A DNA stretch of 64,000 nucleotides from Streptomyces sp. NRRL S-455 (GCF_000717875.1 NZ_JOCT01000024.1:119838-183837); one strand, 5' to 3'; positions 7,114-18,557 are shown, numbered from the stretch's first letter. A program made the numbers and translations. The notes: generated by a model from the letters alone, not told the origin.

Positions 7114-8633
7114 GGCCGACGCCAGCTCCGTCCGTGTCGCTCGAGCATTTCGTCCGCCTCGGCGGGCCCCCAGGTACCGGCCGGGTACTGGGCGGGCTTG
7201 CCGTTCTTGTCCCAGTACTCCTCGATCGGGTCGAGGATCTTCCAGGACAGCTCGACCTCCTCGGTGCGCGGGAAGAGGTTCGAGTCACCGAGCAGGACGT
7301 CCAGGATGAGACGCTCGTACGCCTCCGGGCTGGACTCCGTGAAGGACTCGCCGTACGCGAAGTCCATCGACACGTCCCGGATCTCCATCGACGTGCCCGG
7401 CACCTTCGAACCGAAGCGGACCGTCACACCCTCGTCCGGCTGGACGCGGATGACGATCGCGTTGGAGCCGAGCTCCTCGGTGGCGGTCGTGTCGAAGGGG
7501 GAGTGCGGGGCCCGCTGGAACACGACCGCGATCTCGGTGACGCGGCGGCCCAGGCGCTTGCCGGTGCGCAGGTAGAAGGGGACGCCCGCCCAGCGGCGGT
7601 TGTCGATCTCCAGCTTGATCGCGGCGTAGGTGTCGGTCTTGGAGGAGGCGTTGATGCCGTCCTCCTCCAGATAGCCGCGCACCTTCGTGCCGCCCTGCCA
7701 GCCGGCCGCGTACTGGGCGCGCACGGTGTCCCGGCCCATGTCCTTCGGCAGCTTCACGGCACCGAGCACCTTGGTCTTCTCGGCGGCCAGCGCGTCCGCG
7801 TCGAAGGAGGCGGGCTCCTCCATCGCGGTGAGCGCCATGAGCTGGAGCAGGTGGTTCTGGATGACGTCACGCGCGGCGCCGATGCCGTCGTAGTAGCCGG
7901 CCCGGCCGCCGATGCCGATGTCCTCGGCCATGGTGATCTGCACGTGGTCCACGAATGACCGGTTCCAGATCGGCTCGAACATCGTGTTGGCGAAGCGCAG
8001 CGCCAGGATGTTCTGGACGGTCTCCTTGCCCAGGTAGTGGTCGATGCGGAAGACCTGCTCCGGGGCGAAGACCTCGTGGACGACCTTGTTGAGCTCCTCG
8101 GCCGAGGCGAGGTTGTGCCCGAAGGGCTTCTCGATGACCGCGCGCCGCCAGGAGCCGCCGGTCTGGTCCGCCAGCCCGTGCTTCTTCAGCTGCTGGATGA
8201 CCACCGGGAAGGACTTCGGCGGCACGGAGAGATAGAAGGCGAAGTTGCCGCCCGTGCCCTGGGCCTTGTCCAGCTCCTCGATCGTGGAGCGCAGCCGTTC
8301 GAACGCGTCGTCGTCGTCGAAGGTGCCCTGCACGAAGCGCATCCCCTGGATGAGCTGCTGCCAGACCTCCTCGCGGAACGGCGTGCGGGCGTGCTCCTTG
8401 ACCGCGTCGTGCACCTCCTGGGCGAAGTCCTCGTGCGCCCACTCGCGGCGTGCGAAGCCCACCAGCGAGAAGCCCGGCGGCAGCAGACCCCGGTTGGCGA
8501 GGTCGTACACGGCGGGCATGAGCTTCTTGCGTGACAGGTCACCCGTGACGCCGAAGATGACCAGGCCCGACGGCCCCGCGATACGCGGGAGCCGTCGGTC
8601 CGCCGGGTCACGCAGCGGGTTGCTGCTCGACAC
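7110..8633 (-). CDS. zwf: Glucose-6-phosphate 1-dehydrogenase
   Basis: Oxidises glucose 6-phosphate to 6-phosphogluconolactone, reducing NADP+. 507 residues, the standard length. The N-terminal nucleotide-binding loop is FGVTGDLSRKKLMPAVYDL (about residues 27-45). The active-site signature RIDHYLGKE lies at about residues 196-204, with the catalytic His in DHYLGKE, and EKPFG precedes it. It starts 4 bases after the end of tal and overlaps opcA. Streptomyces often carry two zwf copies; this is the one in the pentose phosphate operon. No pgi gene is present in the stretch beyond pgl. Confidence 0.97.
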   Translation of the reverse strand: MSSSNPLRDPADRRLPRIAGPSGLVIFGVTGDLSRKKLMPAVYDLANRGLLPPGFSLVGFARREWAHEDFAQEVHDAVKEHARTPFREEVWQQLIQGMRFVQGTFDDDDAFERLRSTIEELDKAQGTGGNFAFYLSVPPKSFPVVIQQLKKHGLADQTGGSWRRAVIEKPFGHNLASAEELNKVVHEVFAPEQVFRIDHYLGKETVQNILALRFANTMFEPIWNRSFVDHVQITMAEDIGIGGRAGYYDGIGAARDVIQNHLLQLMALTAMEEPASFDADALAAEKTKVLGAVKLPKDMGRDTVRAQYAAGWQGGTKVRGYLEEDGINASSKTDTYAAIKLEIDNRRWAGVPFYLRTGKRLGRRVTEIAVVFQRAPHSPFDTTATEELGSNAIVIRVQPDEGVTVRFGSKVPGTSMEIRDVSMDFAYGESFTESSPEAYERLILDVLLGDSNLFPRTEEVELSWKILDPIEEYWDKNGKPAQYPAGTWGPAEADEMLERHGRSWRRP

Positions 8634-8637
8634 CTGT

Positions 8638-9756
8638 TCAGCCCTCCGAGGGGGCGAGGCGCTTGAGCTCGGCCTCGGTCGACTTCAGCAGGTCGGTCCA
8701 GGACGCCTCGAACTTCTCGACGCCCTCCTCCTCGAGCAGCCGGACCACGTCGTCGTACTTGATCCCGAGCTTCTCGACCGCGTCGAGGTCGGCGCGTGCC
8801 TGCTCGTACGTGCCGGCGACGGTGTTGCCGGTGATCTCGCCGTGGTCCTCGGTGGCCACCAGGGTGGGCTCCGGCATGGTGTTCACCGTGTTCGGGGCGA
8901 CCAGTTCGGTGACGTACATGGTGTCGCTGTACGCCTTGTCCTTCACGCCGGTCGACGCCCACAGCGGACGCTGCTTGTTGGCGCCGGCCTTCTCCAGGGC
9001 GTTCCAGCGGTCCGAGGAGAAGACCTCCTCGTACGCCTGGTAGGCCAGCCGGGCGTTGGCGACGGCGGCCTTGCCGCGCAGCGCCTTGGCCTCGTCGGTG
9101 CCCAGCGCGTCGATCCGCTTGTCGATCTCGGTGTCCACGCGGGAGACGAAGAACGACGCCACGGAGTGGATCTGCGACAGGTCCAGACCGCGCTCCTTGG
9201 CCTTCTCCAGGCCGGTCAGGAACGCGTCCATGACCAGGCGGTAGCGCTCCAGGGAGAAGATCAGCGTGACGTTGACGCTGATGCCCAGGCCGATGGTCTC
9301 GGCGATGGCCGGGATACCCGCCTCGGTCGCCGGGATCTTGATGAGGGTGTTGGGCCGGTCCACCAGCCAGGCGAGCTGCTTGGCCTCGGCGACCGTCGCC
9401 CGCGTGTTGTGCGCCAGGCGGGGGTCGACCTCGATCGAGACCCGGCCGTCCTTGCCGCCGGTGGCGTCGAAGACGGGGCGCAGCACGTCGGCGGCGTCAC
9501 GGACGTCCGCCGTGGTGATCATGCGGATGGCCTCTTCGACGGTGACCTTGCGGGCGGCGAGGTCGGTCAGCTGCGTGTCGTAGCCGTCGCCCTGTGAGAT
9601 CGCCTTCTGGAAGATCGACGGGTTGGTGGTGACGCCCACGACGTGCTGCTGGTCGATCAGCTCGGCGAGGTTGCCGGACGTGATCCGCTTGCGCGACAGG
9701 TCGTCCAGCCAGATCGCGACGCCCTCCTCGGAGAGGCGCTTCAGTGCGTCTGTCAT
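8638..9756 (-). CDS. tal: Transaldolase
   Basis: Moves a dihydroxyacetone unit between sedoheptulose 7-phosphate and glyceraldehyde 3-phosphate. 372 residues, the long actinobacterial form. Key pieces: [13 protein letters not shown] near the N-terminus, the Schiff-base lysine in [12 protein letters not shown], and [11 protein letters not shown]. The start chosen is ATG 9756 ([13 protein letters not shown]); a frame extending 45 codons further upstream would overlap the end of tkt and lacks the conserved start. The 34-base gap after tkt contains GGAGATG, a good ribosome-binding site. Confidence 0.96.
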   Translation of the reverse strand: MTDALKRLSEEGVAIWLDDLSRKRITSGNLAELIDQQHVVGVTTNPSIFQKAISQGDGYDTQLTDLAARKVTVEEAIRMITTADVRDAADVLRPVFDATGGKDGRVSIEVDPRLAHNTRATVAEAKQLAWLVDRPNTLIKIPATEAGIPAIAETIGLGISVNVTLIFSLERYRLVMDAFLTGLEKAKERGLDLSQIHSVASFFVSRVDTEIDKRIDALGTDEAKALRGKAAVANARLAYQAYEEVFSSDRWNALEKAGANKQRPLWASTGVKDKAYSDTMYVTELVAPNTVNTMPEPTLVATEDHGEITGNTVAGTYEQARADLDAVEKLGIKYDDVVRLLEEEGVEKFEASWTDLLKSTEAELKRLAPSEG

Positions 9757-9790
9757 GGAAATTACATCTCCTACGTGTCGTGTATGAGCG

Positions 9791-11878
<2,088 letters not shown>

Positions 11879-12232
11879 CCTGGGTCAGGGCTCCTCTCCA
11901 CATGTTCGGATGCCGGTGTATCGGGGCGCCCACCGGCCGCAGTCGAGCCTACCCCTGTGGGACGTGCGTTCTTCCGAGTCACCCAAGAGTGCCGGGACTC
12001 CTCCCGATCCGCCTCCTGACTGGTCCGTAACGCATTCGACAGGTGAATACGGAGCCGCTCATCCGGGTGCTCAATCGAGCTTCCGGACGCCCTTCCGCAG
12101 CCCCCTCCCAACACGATGCGACCCCCGCGAATGTCCGACTCTGGGCAACGTCTAAAGTGGCGTGGTACGCGCGAGCCTTTACCGGGACTTCACACGGGTG
12201 AGGCTCGCTGGGATGTCTCTGTAGGGGTGTGC
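11879..12232. other. Divergent intergenic region between tkt and ctaB
   Basis: 354 bases without a supportable gene. It must hold promoters for the pentose phosphate operon (leftward) and ctaB (rightward). A TAGGCT element on the minus strand (at about 11946-11951) and a TAAAGT element on the plus strand (about 12153-12158) could be -10 boxes, but neither has a convincing -35 partner. I see no repeat or strong hairpin. Confidence 0.5.
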
Positions 12233-13180
12233 GTGACGGCCGTTGAATCCCGTCCAGCGGGGATGCTCGGGACGGACCAGAGCCCGGCCCACCGGCCGTT
12301 GGGGGCCCGTGTCAAGGGGTTCGTGGCTCTCACCAAGCCGCGGATCATCGAGCTGCTGCTGATCACCACGGTTCCGGTGATGTTCCTGGCTGAGCAGGGC
12401 GTGCCCGACCTGACACTGGTGCTGCTGACCTGCCTCGGCGGCTACATGTCGGCGGGCGGCGCCAACGCGCTCAACATGTACATCGACCGCGACATCGACG
12501 CGCTCATGGACCGCACCTCGCAGCGCCCGCTGGTCACCGGCATGGTCAGCCCCCGCGAGTGCCTCGTCTTCGGCATCACCCTGGCGATCACCTCCACGCT
12601 GCTCTTCGGCCTGACCGTGAACTGGCTGAGCGCCTGGCTCTCCCTCGGCGCGCTCCTCTTCTACGTCGTCGTCTACACGATGATCCTCAAGCGCCGTACC
12701 TCGCAGAACATCGTGTGGGGCGGCATCGCCGGCTGCCTGCCCGTGCTGATCGGCTGGTCCTCGGTCACGAACTCCATGTCGTGGGCGCCGGTCATCCTCT
12801 TCCTCGTGATGTTCTTCTGGACGCCGCCGCACTACTGGCCGCTGTCCATGAAGGTCAAGGAGGACTACGCGCGCGTGGGCGTGCCCATGCTGCCCGTGGT
12901 CGCCTCCAACAAGGTCGTCGCCAAGCAGATCGTGATCTACAGCTGGGTCATGGTCGCCGTCTCGCTCCTGCTGACCCCGCTCGGCTACACGGGCTGGTTC
13001 TACACGGCGGTCGCCCTGCTGGCGGGCGGCTTCTGGCTCTGGGAGGCGCACGGCCTGCAGAACCGCGCGAAGGCGGAGATCACGGGCGCGAAGCTGAAGG
13101 AGATGCGCCTGTTCCACTGGTCGATCACCTATGTGTCGCTGCTCTTCGTGGCGGTCGCGGTCGACCCGTTCCTGCGCTGA
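12233..13180 (+). CDS. ctaB: Protoheme IX farnesyltransferase (heme O synthase)
   Basis: Membrane prenyltransferase (UbiA/COX10 family) that farnesylates heme B to heme O for cytochrome aa3 oxidase. 315 residues with about nine membrane segments. The prenyl diphosphate/Mg motif is [20 protein letters not shown], and the second acidic motif region is [16 protein letters not shown] chose GTG 12233 ([12 protein letters not shown]) because the family's conserved part starts shortly after; the frame is open for 39 more codons upstream, but that part is not protein-like. ctaA, which makes the next step, lies 1.7 kb away on the opposite strand. Confidence 0.94.
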   Translation: MTAVESRPAGMLGTDQSPAHRPLGARVKGFVALTKPRIIELLLITTVPVMFLAEQGVPDLTLVLLTCLGGYMSAGGANALNMYIDRDIDALMDRTSQRPLVTGMVSPRECLVFGITLAITSTLLFGLTVNWLSAWLSLGALLFYVVVYTMILKRRTSQNIVWGGIAGCLPVLIGWSSVTNSMSWAPVILFLVMFFWTPPHYWPLSMKVKEDYARVGVPMLPVVASNKVVAKQIVIYSWVMVAVSLLLTPLGYTGWFYTAVALLAGGFWLWEAHGLQNRAKAEITGAKLKEMRLFHWSITYVSLLFVAVAVDPFLR

Positions 13181-13238
13181 CGTACGTCACACCGCCCTGC
13201 TCTCGCGAGTCGATCTACCCGTGAGTAGCATCCTGGAC

Positions 13239-13571
13239 ATGGCAGACACGCAGCAGGTTGACCCGAAGGCCGAGCGCAAGGTCGCCCGGCTCGCCCAGCA
13301 GATCACCTCCTTCTCCAAGGCCCACGGCGGCGCCGAGGGCCAGGTCGCCTACCTCGGCGAACGCGGCGCCCGCATCGTCCTGGTCGGCGAGGACGGCAAC
13401 TGGGGCGACCTGGTGGCCCCGTCCTTCGAAATTGCCGAGAAGGCGGTGGAGAAATCGGGCATCACCCGCCACGAGTCCTTCGACGGCGAATTCGCCGCGA
13501 AGGTCAAGACGGGCCGCTACGAGTGGTCGCGCATGGCGGGCATCCAGGTCGGCGGCCCCAAGAACGTCTGA
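13239..13571 (+). CDS. Conserved small actinobacterial protein
   Basis: 110 residues, soluble and acidic/basic mixed, no signal or membrane segment. The stretch RGARIVLVGEDGNWGDLVAPSFEIAEKAVEKSGI is well formed and coding-like. I do not recognise a named domain and assign no function. Start chosen at ATG 13239 (MADTQQVD); an in-frame GTG at 13221 is an alternative, and neither has a clear ribosome-binding site. It lies 58 bases after ctaB and reads the same way, so co-transcription is possible. Confidence 0.7.
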   Translation: MADTQQVDPKAERKVARLAQQITSFSKAHGGAEGQVAYLGERGARIVLVGEDGNWGDLVAPSFEIAEKAVEKSGITRHESFDGEFAAKVKTGRYEWSRMAGIQVGGPKNV

Positions 13572-13582
13572 GCAGCCGACTC

Positions 13583-13640
13583 AGGGGCGCGGGGCTGTAT
13601 CGATTTGCGGCTCCGCCGCGTGGGCGCGAGCAGCCACACA
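13583..13640. repeat. Dispersed Streptomyces-type GC-rich intergenic repeat
   Basis: Begins AGGGGCGCGGGGCTG and continues through GCGGCTCCGCCGCG, a perfect palindromic core, to GCGCGAGCAGCCACAC. It resembles short intergenic repeats common in Streptomyces genomes. Related pieces with GTTCCCCGCGCCCCT occur at 34300-34344, 44727-44770 and 61706-61739. It may act as a hairpin terminator for the small gene upstream. Confidence 0.65.
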
Positions 13641-13751
13641 CGGTCCGCACCCGCCGTATGAAACCGGCCGCCCACCTCGGGACCGCGACCTCGAACCCGG
13701 TTCACCCGTTAGGACCCTTAGGAACAACAGGGTCCACACCGGGAGGTCCGG

Positions 13752-14858
13752 ATGATCGAAACGCCGTCCCTAGTGGACCAGTACTGCCACGGAGTGCTCC
13801 GCACGGAGCTGGGCCTCGGCACCTTCGAGGCCCACCTCTCCCGCACCGAGGGCCCACCCGCCCCCGGCACCACCCTCTTCGACACCCAGACCGGGTTCGC
13901 CGTGCGGCGCTGGTGCCCACCCCTGCTCGGCCTCGAACCGCACTGCGCACCCGCCCGCTACATCGCCCGCCGCCGCGAACTCGGCGTCCTGGAGTCCGGC
14001 CGCCGGCTCCTGCGCGGCAGCGGCATCACCACGTACCTGGTCGACACCGGCCTTCCCGGCGACCTGACGGAACCCGGTGAGCTGGCCTCCGCAGGAGCCG
14101 CCGAGGCCCATGAGATCGTCCGCCTGGAACTGCTCGCCGAGCAGGTCGCCGACACCTCGGGGACCGTCGAGTCCTTCCTCGCCAACCTCGCCGAGTCCGT
14201 GCACGCCGCCGCCGCGAACGCCGTCGCCTTCACCTCCGTCGCGGGTGTACGGCACGGCCTCGCGCTCGCGCCGGAGCCGCCCGGGCCGGGGGAGGTGCGG
14301 GGGGCCGCCGGCCGCTGGCTCGCCGGGCGCGGCGTCGGCGGGGAGCTGAGCGACCCCGTGCTGCTGCGGCATCTGCTGTGGAGTGCCGTCGCCTCGGGGC
14401 TGCCGCTCCAGCTGCACGTGGGGCTCGGCACGCCGGGCCTGCGCATCGACCGTACGGACCCGGTGCTGCTGACGGACTTCGTACGGGCCACCGCCGGCCT
14501 CGGCACTGACCTGGTCCTGCTGCACGGCTACCCGTACCACCGCAACGCCGCCCACCTGGCCGGTGTCTTCCCACACGTCCACGTCGACTCCGGCGCCGCC
14601 CTGGTCCGCACCGGCGCCCGGGCCGCGACCGTCCTCGCGGAGATCCTGGAGCTGGCCCCGTTCGGCAAGATCCTCTTCTCCAGCGGCGCCCAGGGCCTGC
14701 CCGAACTGCACGTGGTGGGCGCCCGCCTGTTCCGCGAGGCCCTCGGCCGGGTGCTCGGCACCTGGGTCGCCGAGGGCGCCTGGTCACTGACCGACGCCCA
14801 GCGGGTGGCGGGCATGCTGGCGTCGGGGAACGCACGCAGGGTCTACGGCCTGGACTAG
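13752..14858 (+). CDS. Amidohydrolase-like protein with incomplete metal site
   Basis: 368 residues resembling the amidohydrolase_2 / FluG N-terminal group (TIM-barrel hydrolases). Recognisable strands: LVDQYCHGVL at the N-terminus, LQLHVGLG in the middle, LVLLHGYPYHRNAAHLAGVFPHVHVDSG and KILFSSGAQGLPELHVVGARLFREAL. The first metal motif, usually HxH, reads QYCH here, so the canonical metal pair may be altered. ATG 13752 follows GGGAGGTCCGG. Its stop shares the tetranucleotide CTAG with the convergent ctaA stop. No substrate can be proposed. Confidence 0.75.
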   Translation: MIETPSLVDQYCHGVLRTELGLGTFEAHLSRTEGPPAPGTTLFDTQTGFAVRRWCPPLLGLEPHCAPARYIARRRELGVLESGRRLLRGSGITTYLVDTGLPGDLTEPGELASAGAAEAHEIVRLELLAEQVADTSGTVESFLANLAESVHAAAANAVAFTSVAGVRHGLALAPEPPGPGEVRGAAGRWLAGRGVGGELSDPVLLRHLLWSAVASGLPLQLHVGLGTPGLRIDRTDPVLLTDFVRATAGLGTDLVLLHGYPYHRNAAHLAGVFPHVHVDSGAALVRTGARAATVLAEILELAPFGKILFSSGAQGLPELHVVGARLFREALGRVLGTWVAEGAWSLTDAQRVAGMLASGNARRVYGLD

Positions 14859-15904
14859 GCCTTGCTCAGGCTCGCCTCGGCCGAGGGGCCGGGCACCTCG
14901 GCCACGAGCTCCGGGCGCTCCCGCAGCGACAGCACCACCCGCAGCACCCAGATCCACATCACGGCCGAGCCGAACATGTGCAGGCCGACCAGGACCTCGG
15001 GCAGGTCCGTGAAGTACTGGACGTAGCCGATGGCACCCTGCGCGAGCAGGATCAGGAACAGCTCGCGGGTGCGGCTCAGCGGCGTCTTGGGGGCGTCGAC
15101 CGCCTTCAGGACGAACCACAGGGCGAACGTCAGCGTCACCACGATCCACGCCAGCACGGCGTGCAGCTTGCTCACCATCTCCCAGTCGACCGGCATCCGC
15201 TCGACCTCGCTGGAGTCACCGGCGTGCGGGCCCGCGCCCGTGACGACCGTGCCGACCAGGATGAGCAGAACGGTGGCCGCGACCAGGAACCACACCAGCT
15301 GCCGCACGGCCTTGCCGACCAGCGGGCGCGGCGGCGCGTCGCCCTCGCGGACGCGCTGCCACATCACCGTGGCCACCGCGATCAGCGCCGACGTCGCCAC
15401 GAAGTGGGCCGCGACCGTGTACGGGTTCAGACCGACCAGCACCACGATGCCGCCGAGCACCGCGTTGCTCATCACGATCCAGAACTGCGCCCAGCCCAGC
15501 CGGACCAGGCCACGCCGGTACGGCTTCCGCGAACGCGCGGCGATGATCGCCCAGCCGACGGCGGCGCACAGCACGTAGGTCAGCATGCGGTTGCCGAACT
15601 CGATGGCGCCGTGGACGCCCATCTCACTGGTCGCGGTGAGCGAGTCGGCGGTGCACTTGGGCCAGGTCGGGCAGCCCAGGCCCGAGCCGGTCAGCCGTAC
15701 GGCTCCACCGGTGACGACGATGAGGACCGACATCACGATGGCGGACAGCGCCGCGCGCTGGACCGTCCGGGGTTCCGGGGTCCAGCGGTCGGCGATGAAG
15801 GCGAGCGGGTTGCGCAGGGCCGCCCTGGCGTCGGCGGGGGTCACTTTTGGCACGCGAACCATCGTAGGACGCCGCTTGTGCACGCTTTCACGAGGGTCCG
15901 TCAT
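14855..15904 (-). CDS. ctaA: Heme A synthase (COX15/CtaA)
   Basis: Membrane monooxygenase converting heme O to heme A for cytochrome aa3 oxidase; partner of CtaB. About 349 residues with eight membrane segments. Typical parts: VVTGGAVRLTGSGLGCPTWPKC with the cysteine pair in the first extracellular loop, EFGNRMLTYVL, and heme-ligand histidines in HGAIEFGNR, AHFVATSAL, KLHAVLAW and GLHMFGSA. I chose ATG 15904 because GGGAGCAAGGCC precedes it; ATG 15862 (MVRVPKV) is an alternative and may be the true start. The gene ends in a 4-bp overlap with the convergent amidohydrolase-like gene. Confidence 0.92.
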   Translation of the reverse strand: MTDPRESVHKRRPTMVRVPKVTPADARAALRNPLAFIADRWTPEPRTVQRAALSAIVMSVLIVVTGGAVRLTGSGLGCPTWPKCTADSLTATSEMGVHGAIEFGNRMLTYVLCAAVGWAIIAARSRKPYRRGLVRLGWAQFWIVMSNAVLGGIVVLVGLNPYTVAAHFVATSALIAVATVMWQRVREGDAPPRPLVGKAVRQLVWFLVAATVLLILVGTVVTGAGPHAGDSSEVERMPVDWEMVSKLHAVLAWIVVTLTFALWFVLKAVDAPKTPLSRTRELFLILLAQGAIGYVQYFTDLPEVLVGLHMFGSAVMWIWVLRVVLSLRERPELVAEVPGPSAEASLSKA

Positions 15905-15930
15905 GGCCTTGCTCCCAGGTGTCGTGGGTC

Positions 15931-16701
15931 TTACTCCCAGCGGAAGAACCGTCCGGCCGCCGCCAGTCCCACGACCGCCCAGACGGCGAGGATGCCGAGG
16001 TCGCCCCAGGGCATCCCGGCTCCGTGCTGGAGGACGTCCCGCAGTCCGCCGGACAGGGCCGAGATGGGCAGCAGGCCGAGTACGTCCTGCGCGGCGGAGG
16101 GGAACTTGTCGAGCGGGACGACGACCCCGCCGCCGACGAGCAGCAGCAGGAACACCAGGTTGGCGGCGGCGAGCGTCGCCTCGGCCCGCAGCGTCCCGGC
16201 CATCAGCAGGCCCAGGCCCGAGAAGGCCGCCGTGCCGAGGACCAGCAGGAGCAGCACGGCGAACGGGTTGCCGTGCGGCGACCAGCCGAGCGTGAAGGCG
16301 ATGACCGTCAGCAGCACCACCTGGAGCACCTCGGTGACCAGGACGGACAGCGTCTTCGCCGTCATCAGGCCCCACCGGGGCAGCGGGGAGGCGGCGAGCC
16401 GCTTCAGCACCCCGTAGCGCCGCTCGAAGCCGGTCGCGATCGCCTGCCCGGTGAAAGCGGTCGACATCACCGCGAGCGCGAGGACGCCGGGGGCGAGGAA
16501 GCCGACCGCCTCGCCCGTACCCGTGTCGACGATGTCCACGGTGCTGAAGAGCACCAGGAGGAGGGTCGGGATGACGACGGTGAGCAGCAGCTGCTCGCCG
16601 TTGCGTAGCAGCATCTTCGTCTCGAGCGCGGCCTGGGCCGCGATCATGCGGGGGAGCGGCGCGGCCCCCGGCTTCGGCGCATAGGTGCCGGTGGCGGTCA
16701 C
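15931..16701 (-). CDS. ABC-2 type exporter permease
   Basis: 256-residue membrane protein with six hydrophobic segments and the DrrB/NodJ-like layout: an N-terminal ETKMLLRNGEQLLLTVVIPTLLL and a FERRYGVLKRLAASPLPRWGL loop. It pairs with the upstream ATPase to form an efflux system of unknown substrate; its position next to ctaA suggests a link to heme or oxidase biogenesis. The GTG at 16701 follows AAGGAGCTGCGTTC; a longer frame to 16752 exists but starts inside inserted repeat DNA. The ribosome-binding site lies in a copy of the ATPase gene's last codons. Confidence 0.88.
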   Translation of the reverse strand: MTATGTYAPKPGAAPLPRMIAAQAALETKMLLRNGEQLLLTVVIPTLLLVLFSTVDIVDTGTGEAVGFLAPGVLALAVMSTAFTGQAIATGFERRYGVLKRLAASPLPRWGLMTAKTLSVLVTEVLQVVLLTVIAFTLGWSPHGNPFAVLLLLVLGTAAFSGLGLLMAGTLRAEATLAAANLVFLLLLVGGGVVVPLDKFPSAAQDVLGLLPISALSGGLRDVLQHGAGMPWGDLGILAVWAVVGLAAAGRFFRWE

Positions 16702-16818
16702 GAACGCAGCTCCTTGCCGGTCAGTTCCAGGCTGTGCCGTCCCGGGGGACAACCCCCGGACCCCCGGCCGACCTCGGTGTGAGCCGGAATCATGAGCGCA
16801 ACTCCTTGCCGGTCAGCT
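16702..16818 (-). repeat. Duplicated 3' end of the ATPase gene flanking a GC-rich insert
   Basis: The last codons of the ATPase gene (LELTGKELRS-stop, about 16790-16818) occur a second time directly before the permease start (about 16699-16731), with 3 mismatches in 26 bases. Between them lies about 65 bp including a GGGGGTCCGGGGGTTGTC/CCCCGGGAC-like inverted motif typical of Streptomyces intergenic repeats. In the outer copy the stop TGA overlaps the permease GTG (TCGTGA), so the ancestral genes probably overlapped there. Confidence 0.75.
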
Positions 16819-17713
16819 CGAGGAACACGTCCTCGAGGGTATGCCGCTCCACCGAGATCTTCTCCGGCATCACGCCGTGCTGGGCGCACCAGGAGGTGAC
16901 CGTCGCGAGCAGCTGGGGGTCGACCTTCCCGACGACCCGGTACGAACCCGGTGTCAGTTCGGCGGCCGAGCAGTCGGCGGGCAGTGCCTTCAGCAGCGAG
17001 GCGACGTCCAGGCCGGGGCGGCCGGAGAAGCGGAGCGTGTTCTCGGCGCCGCCCCGGCACAGCTCCTCCGGTGAGCCCTGGGCGATGACCCGGCCCGCGT
17101 CGATGATCGCCACGTCGTCGGCGAGCTGCTCGGCCTCGTCCATGTAGTGGGTGGTGAGGATCACCGAGACACCGTCGGCGCGCAGGTCCCGGATCAGGTC
17201 CCAGGTGGCGCGGCGGGCCTGCGGGTCGAGTCCGGCGGTCGGCTCGTCCAGGAAGACCAGCTCGGGGCGCCCGACCACGGCCATGGCGAGGGCGAGCCGC
17301 TGCTGCTGGCCGCCCGACAGCCGCCGGTACGTCGTACGGCCGCAGGAGCCGAGCCCCAGGCGCTCGATCAGCGCGTCCACGTCGAGGGGGTCCGCGTGCA
17401 GCTTGGCGACATGGCGGAGCATCTCGTCGGCGCGGGAGCCCGAGTAGACGCCGCCGGACTGGAGCATCACGCCGATGCGGGGCCGCAGCTCGCGGGAGTC
17501 CGTGACCGGGTCGAGGCCCAGGACGCGCACCGTGCCGGAGTCCGGCTTGCGGTACCCCTCGCAGGTCTCGACCGTGGTCGTCTTGCCCGCCCCGTTGGGG
17601 CCGAGCACGGCGGTCACGCCCTCCCGGGCCACCAGGTCCAGCCCGTCCACCGCGGTCTTCGTGCCGTACCGCTTCACCAGGGCCTGGACCTGGACCACGG
17701 GCTCACTTCGCAT
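16790..17713 (-). CDS. ABC exporter ATP-binding protein (DrrA-like)
   Basis: 307-residue nucleotide-binding subunit. Walker A GPNGAGKTTT (about residues 38-47), Q-loop in VMLQSGGVY, signature RLSGGQQQRLALAMA, Walker B LVFLDEPTAGLDP and switch histidine in ILTTHYMDEAEQL. After the ATPase core there is a C-terminal regulatory domain of about 80 residues, as in DrrA-type exporters. It is transcribed before the permease gene. Proteins of this kind beside ctaA/suf are common in actinobacteria; the exported substrate is unknown. Confidence 0.93.
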   Translation of the reverse strand: MRSEPVVQVQALVKRYGTKTAVDGLDLVAREGVTAVLGPNGAGKTTTVETCEGYRKPDSGTVRVLGLDPVTDSRELRPRIGVMLQSGGVYSGSRADEMLRHVAKLHADPLDVDALIERLGLGSCGRTTYRRLSGGQQQRLALAMAVVGRPELVFLDEPTAGLDPQARRATWDLIRDLRADGVSVILTTHYMDEAEQLADDVAIIDAGRVIAQGSPEELCRGGAENTLRFSGRPGLDVASLLKALPADCSAAELTPGSYRVVGKVDPQLLATVTSWCAQHGVMPEKISVERHTLEDVFLELTGKELRS

Positions 17714-17744
17714 GGGTCCAGAGTCTAGGTACGCCGAACGGGTC

Positions 17745-18557
17745 TCAGACCCGGGGGTGCGGGAAGTCCTCCTCGCGAGGCCGGTGCACCGCCAGCCACC
17801 GCTCGGCGTAGGCCACTGCCTCCGCCACCGGGAACAGCCGGGCCTCGGCGGCCCCCACCTTTCCGCGTACGACGGGACGGTCCCGCTCGAAGTCGTAACC
17901 CAGCTCGTCGAACCGGTCCGAGCTGATCGACACCTCGATCACCGTCTCCCAGCCTTCCGGCCCCGGCCTGCCCACGGCGACACGCGGGGACGGTATGCGG
18001 TACTCGGCGAGGTGGAAGCTGGTGCAGGAGGCGTAGCCGGCGCCGAGCAGCAGGACCCGGGCGCCCATCGCCTCCAGCTTCGCGAGCGGGCTGCGCTCGC
18101 CGAGCCGGCAGTCGGGCGCGTGCCCCTCGATCACCTCCGCCGCGTTCCGGCCGACCGCCGCGAACGAGGTCTGCGGGTGCGCGCTGCGCAGCGCTCCGGG
18201 CCAGGTGCGCACGGTCTCCGGGACGACGCCCACCCCGCGGCTGGGCGTGATGCGCGGGTCGTAGGCGGGCATGGTGGCACGGATCGCCGGCCACCACTGA
18301 GGGGGCACGGGCGGGTTGCCCCACAGGGCGGGGTCGGACAGGTCACCGGTCTGCGTCGGAACGACCAGCGTGCCCTCCGGCCCGAGCGCGTCGAGCAGCC
18401 CCCGCACCACCGTGACGGCACCGCCGTTGACCCAGCCGAACGAGCGCAGCGACGAGTGCGCGAGGAGGATCTCGCCGGGCCGCACGCCCAGCTCGCCCAA
18501 CTGCGTGCGCAGTGTGTCCCGAGTGACAAGTGGGCCGGTCGGAGGGGGTGTGGACAT
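17745..18557 (-). CDS. AAC(3)-family antibiotic N-acetyltransferase
   Basis: 270 residues, the size of aminoglycoside 3-N-acetyltransferases. Family features: LLAHSSLRSFGWVNGGAVTVVRGLLDALGPEGTLVVPTQT near the N-terminus, THP/SFAAVGRNAA-type strand (HPQTSFAAVGRNAAEV), and SPLAKLEAMGARVLLLGAGYASCTSFHLAEYR, where the histidine of the acetyl transfer pair sits. The start is ATG 18557 after GGGGAGACTCCC. It would use acetyl-CoA to acetylate an amine, possibly an aminoglycoside, but chromosomal members in Streptomyces are often silent or have other substrates. Confidence 0.85.
   Translation of the reverse strand: MSTPPPTGPLVTRDTLRTQLGELGVRPGEILLAHSSLRSFGWVNGGAVTVVRGLLDALGPEGTLVVPTQTGDLSDPALWGNPPVPPQWWPAIRATMPAYDPRITPSRGVGVVPETVRTWPGALRSAHPQTSFAAVGRNAAEVIEGHAPDCRLGERSPLAKLEAMGARVLLLGAGYASCTSFHLAEYRIPSPRVAVGRPGPEGWETVIEVSISSDRFDELGYDFERDRPVVRGKVGAAEARLFPVAEAVAYAERWLAVHRPREEDFPHPRV

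Noticed and set aside
12116..12232. Longer N-terminus for CtaB
   Set aside because: The extra residues are not like the family and no ribosome-binding site supports them.
17745..18557. AAC(3)-type gene as an acquired resistance gene
   Set aside because: Codon use and GC match the neighbours, and there are no mobile element signs; it looks like a resident Streptomyces gene.
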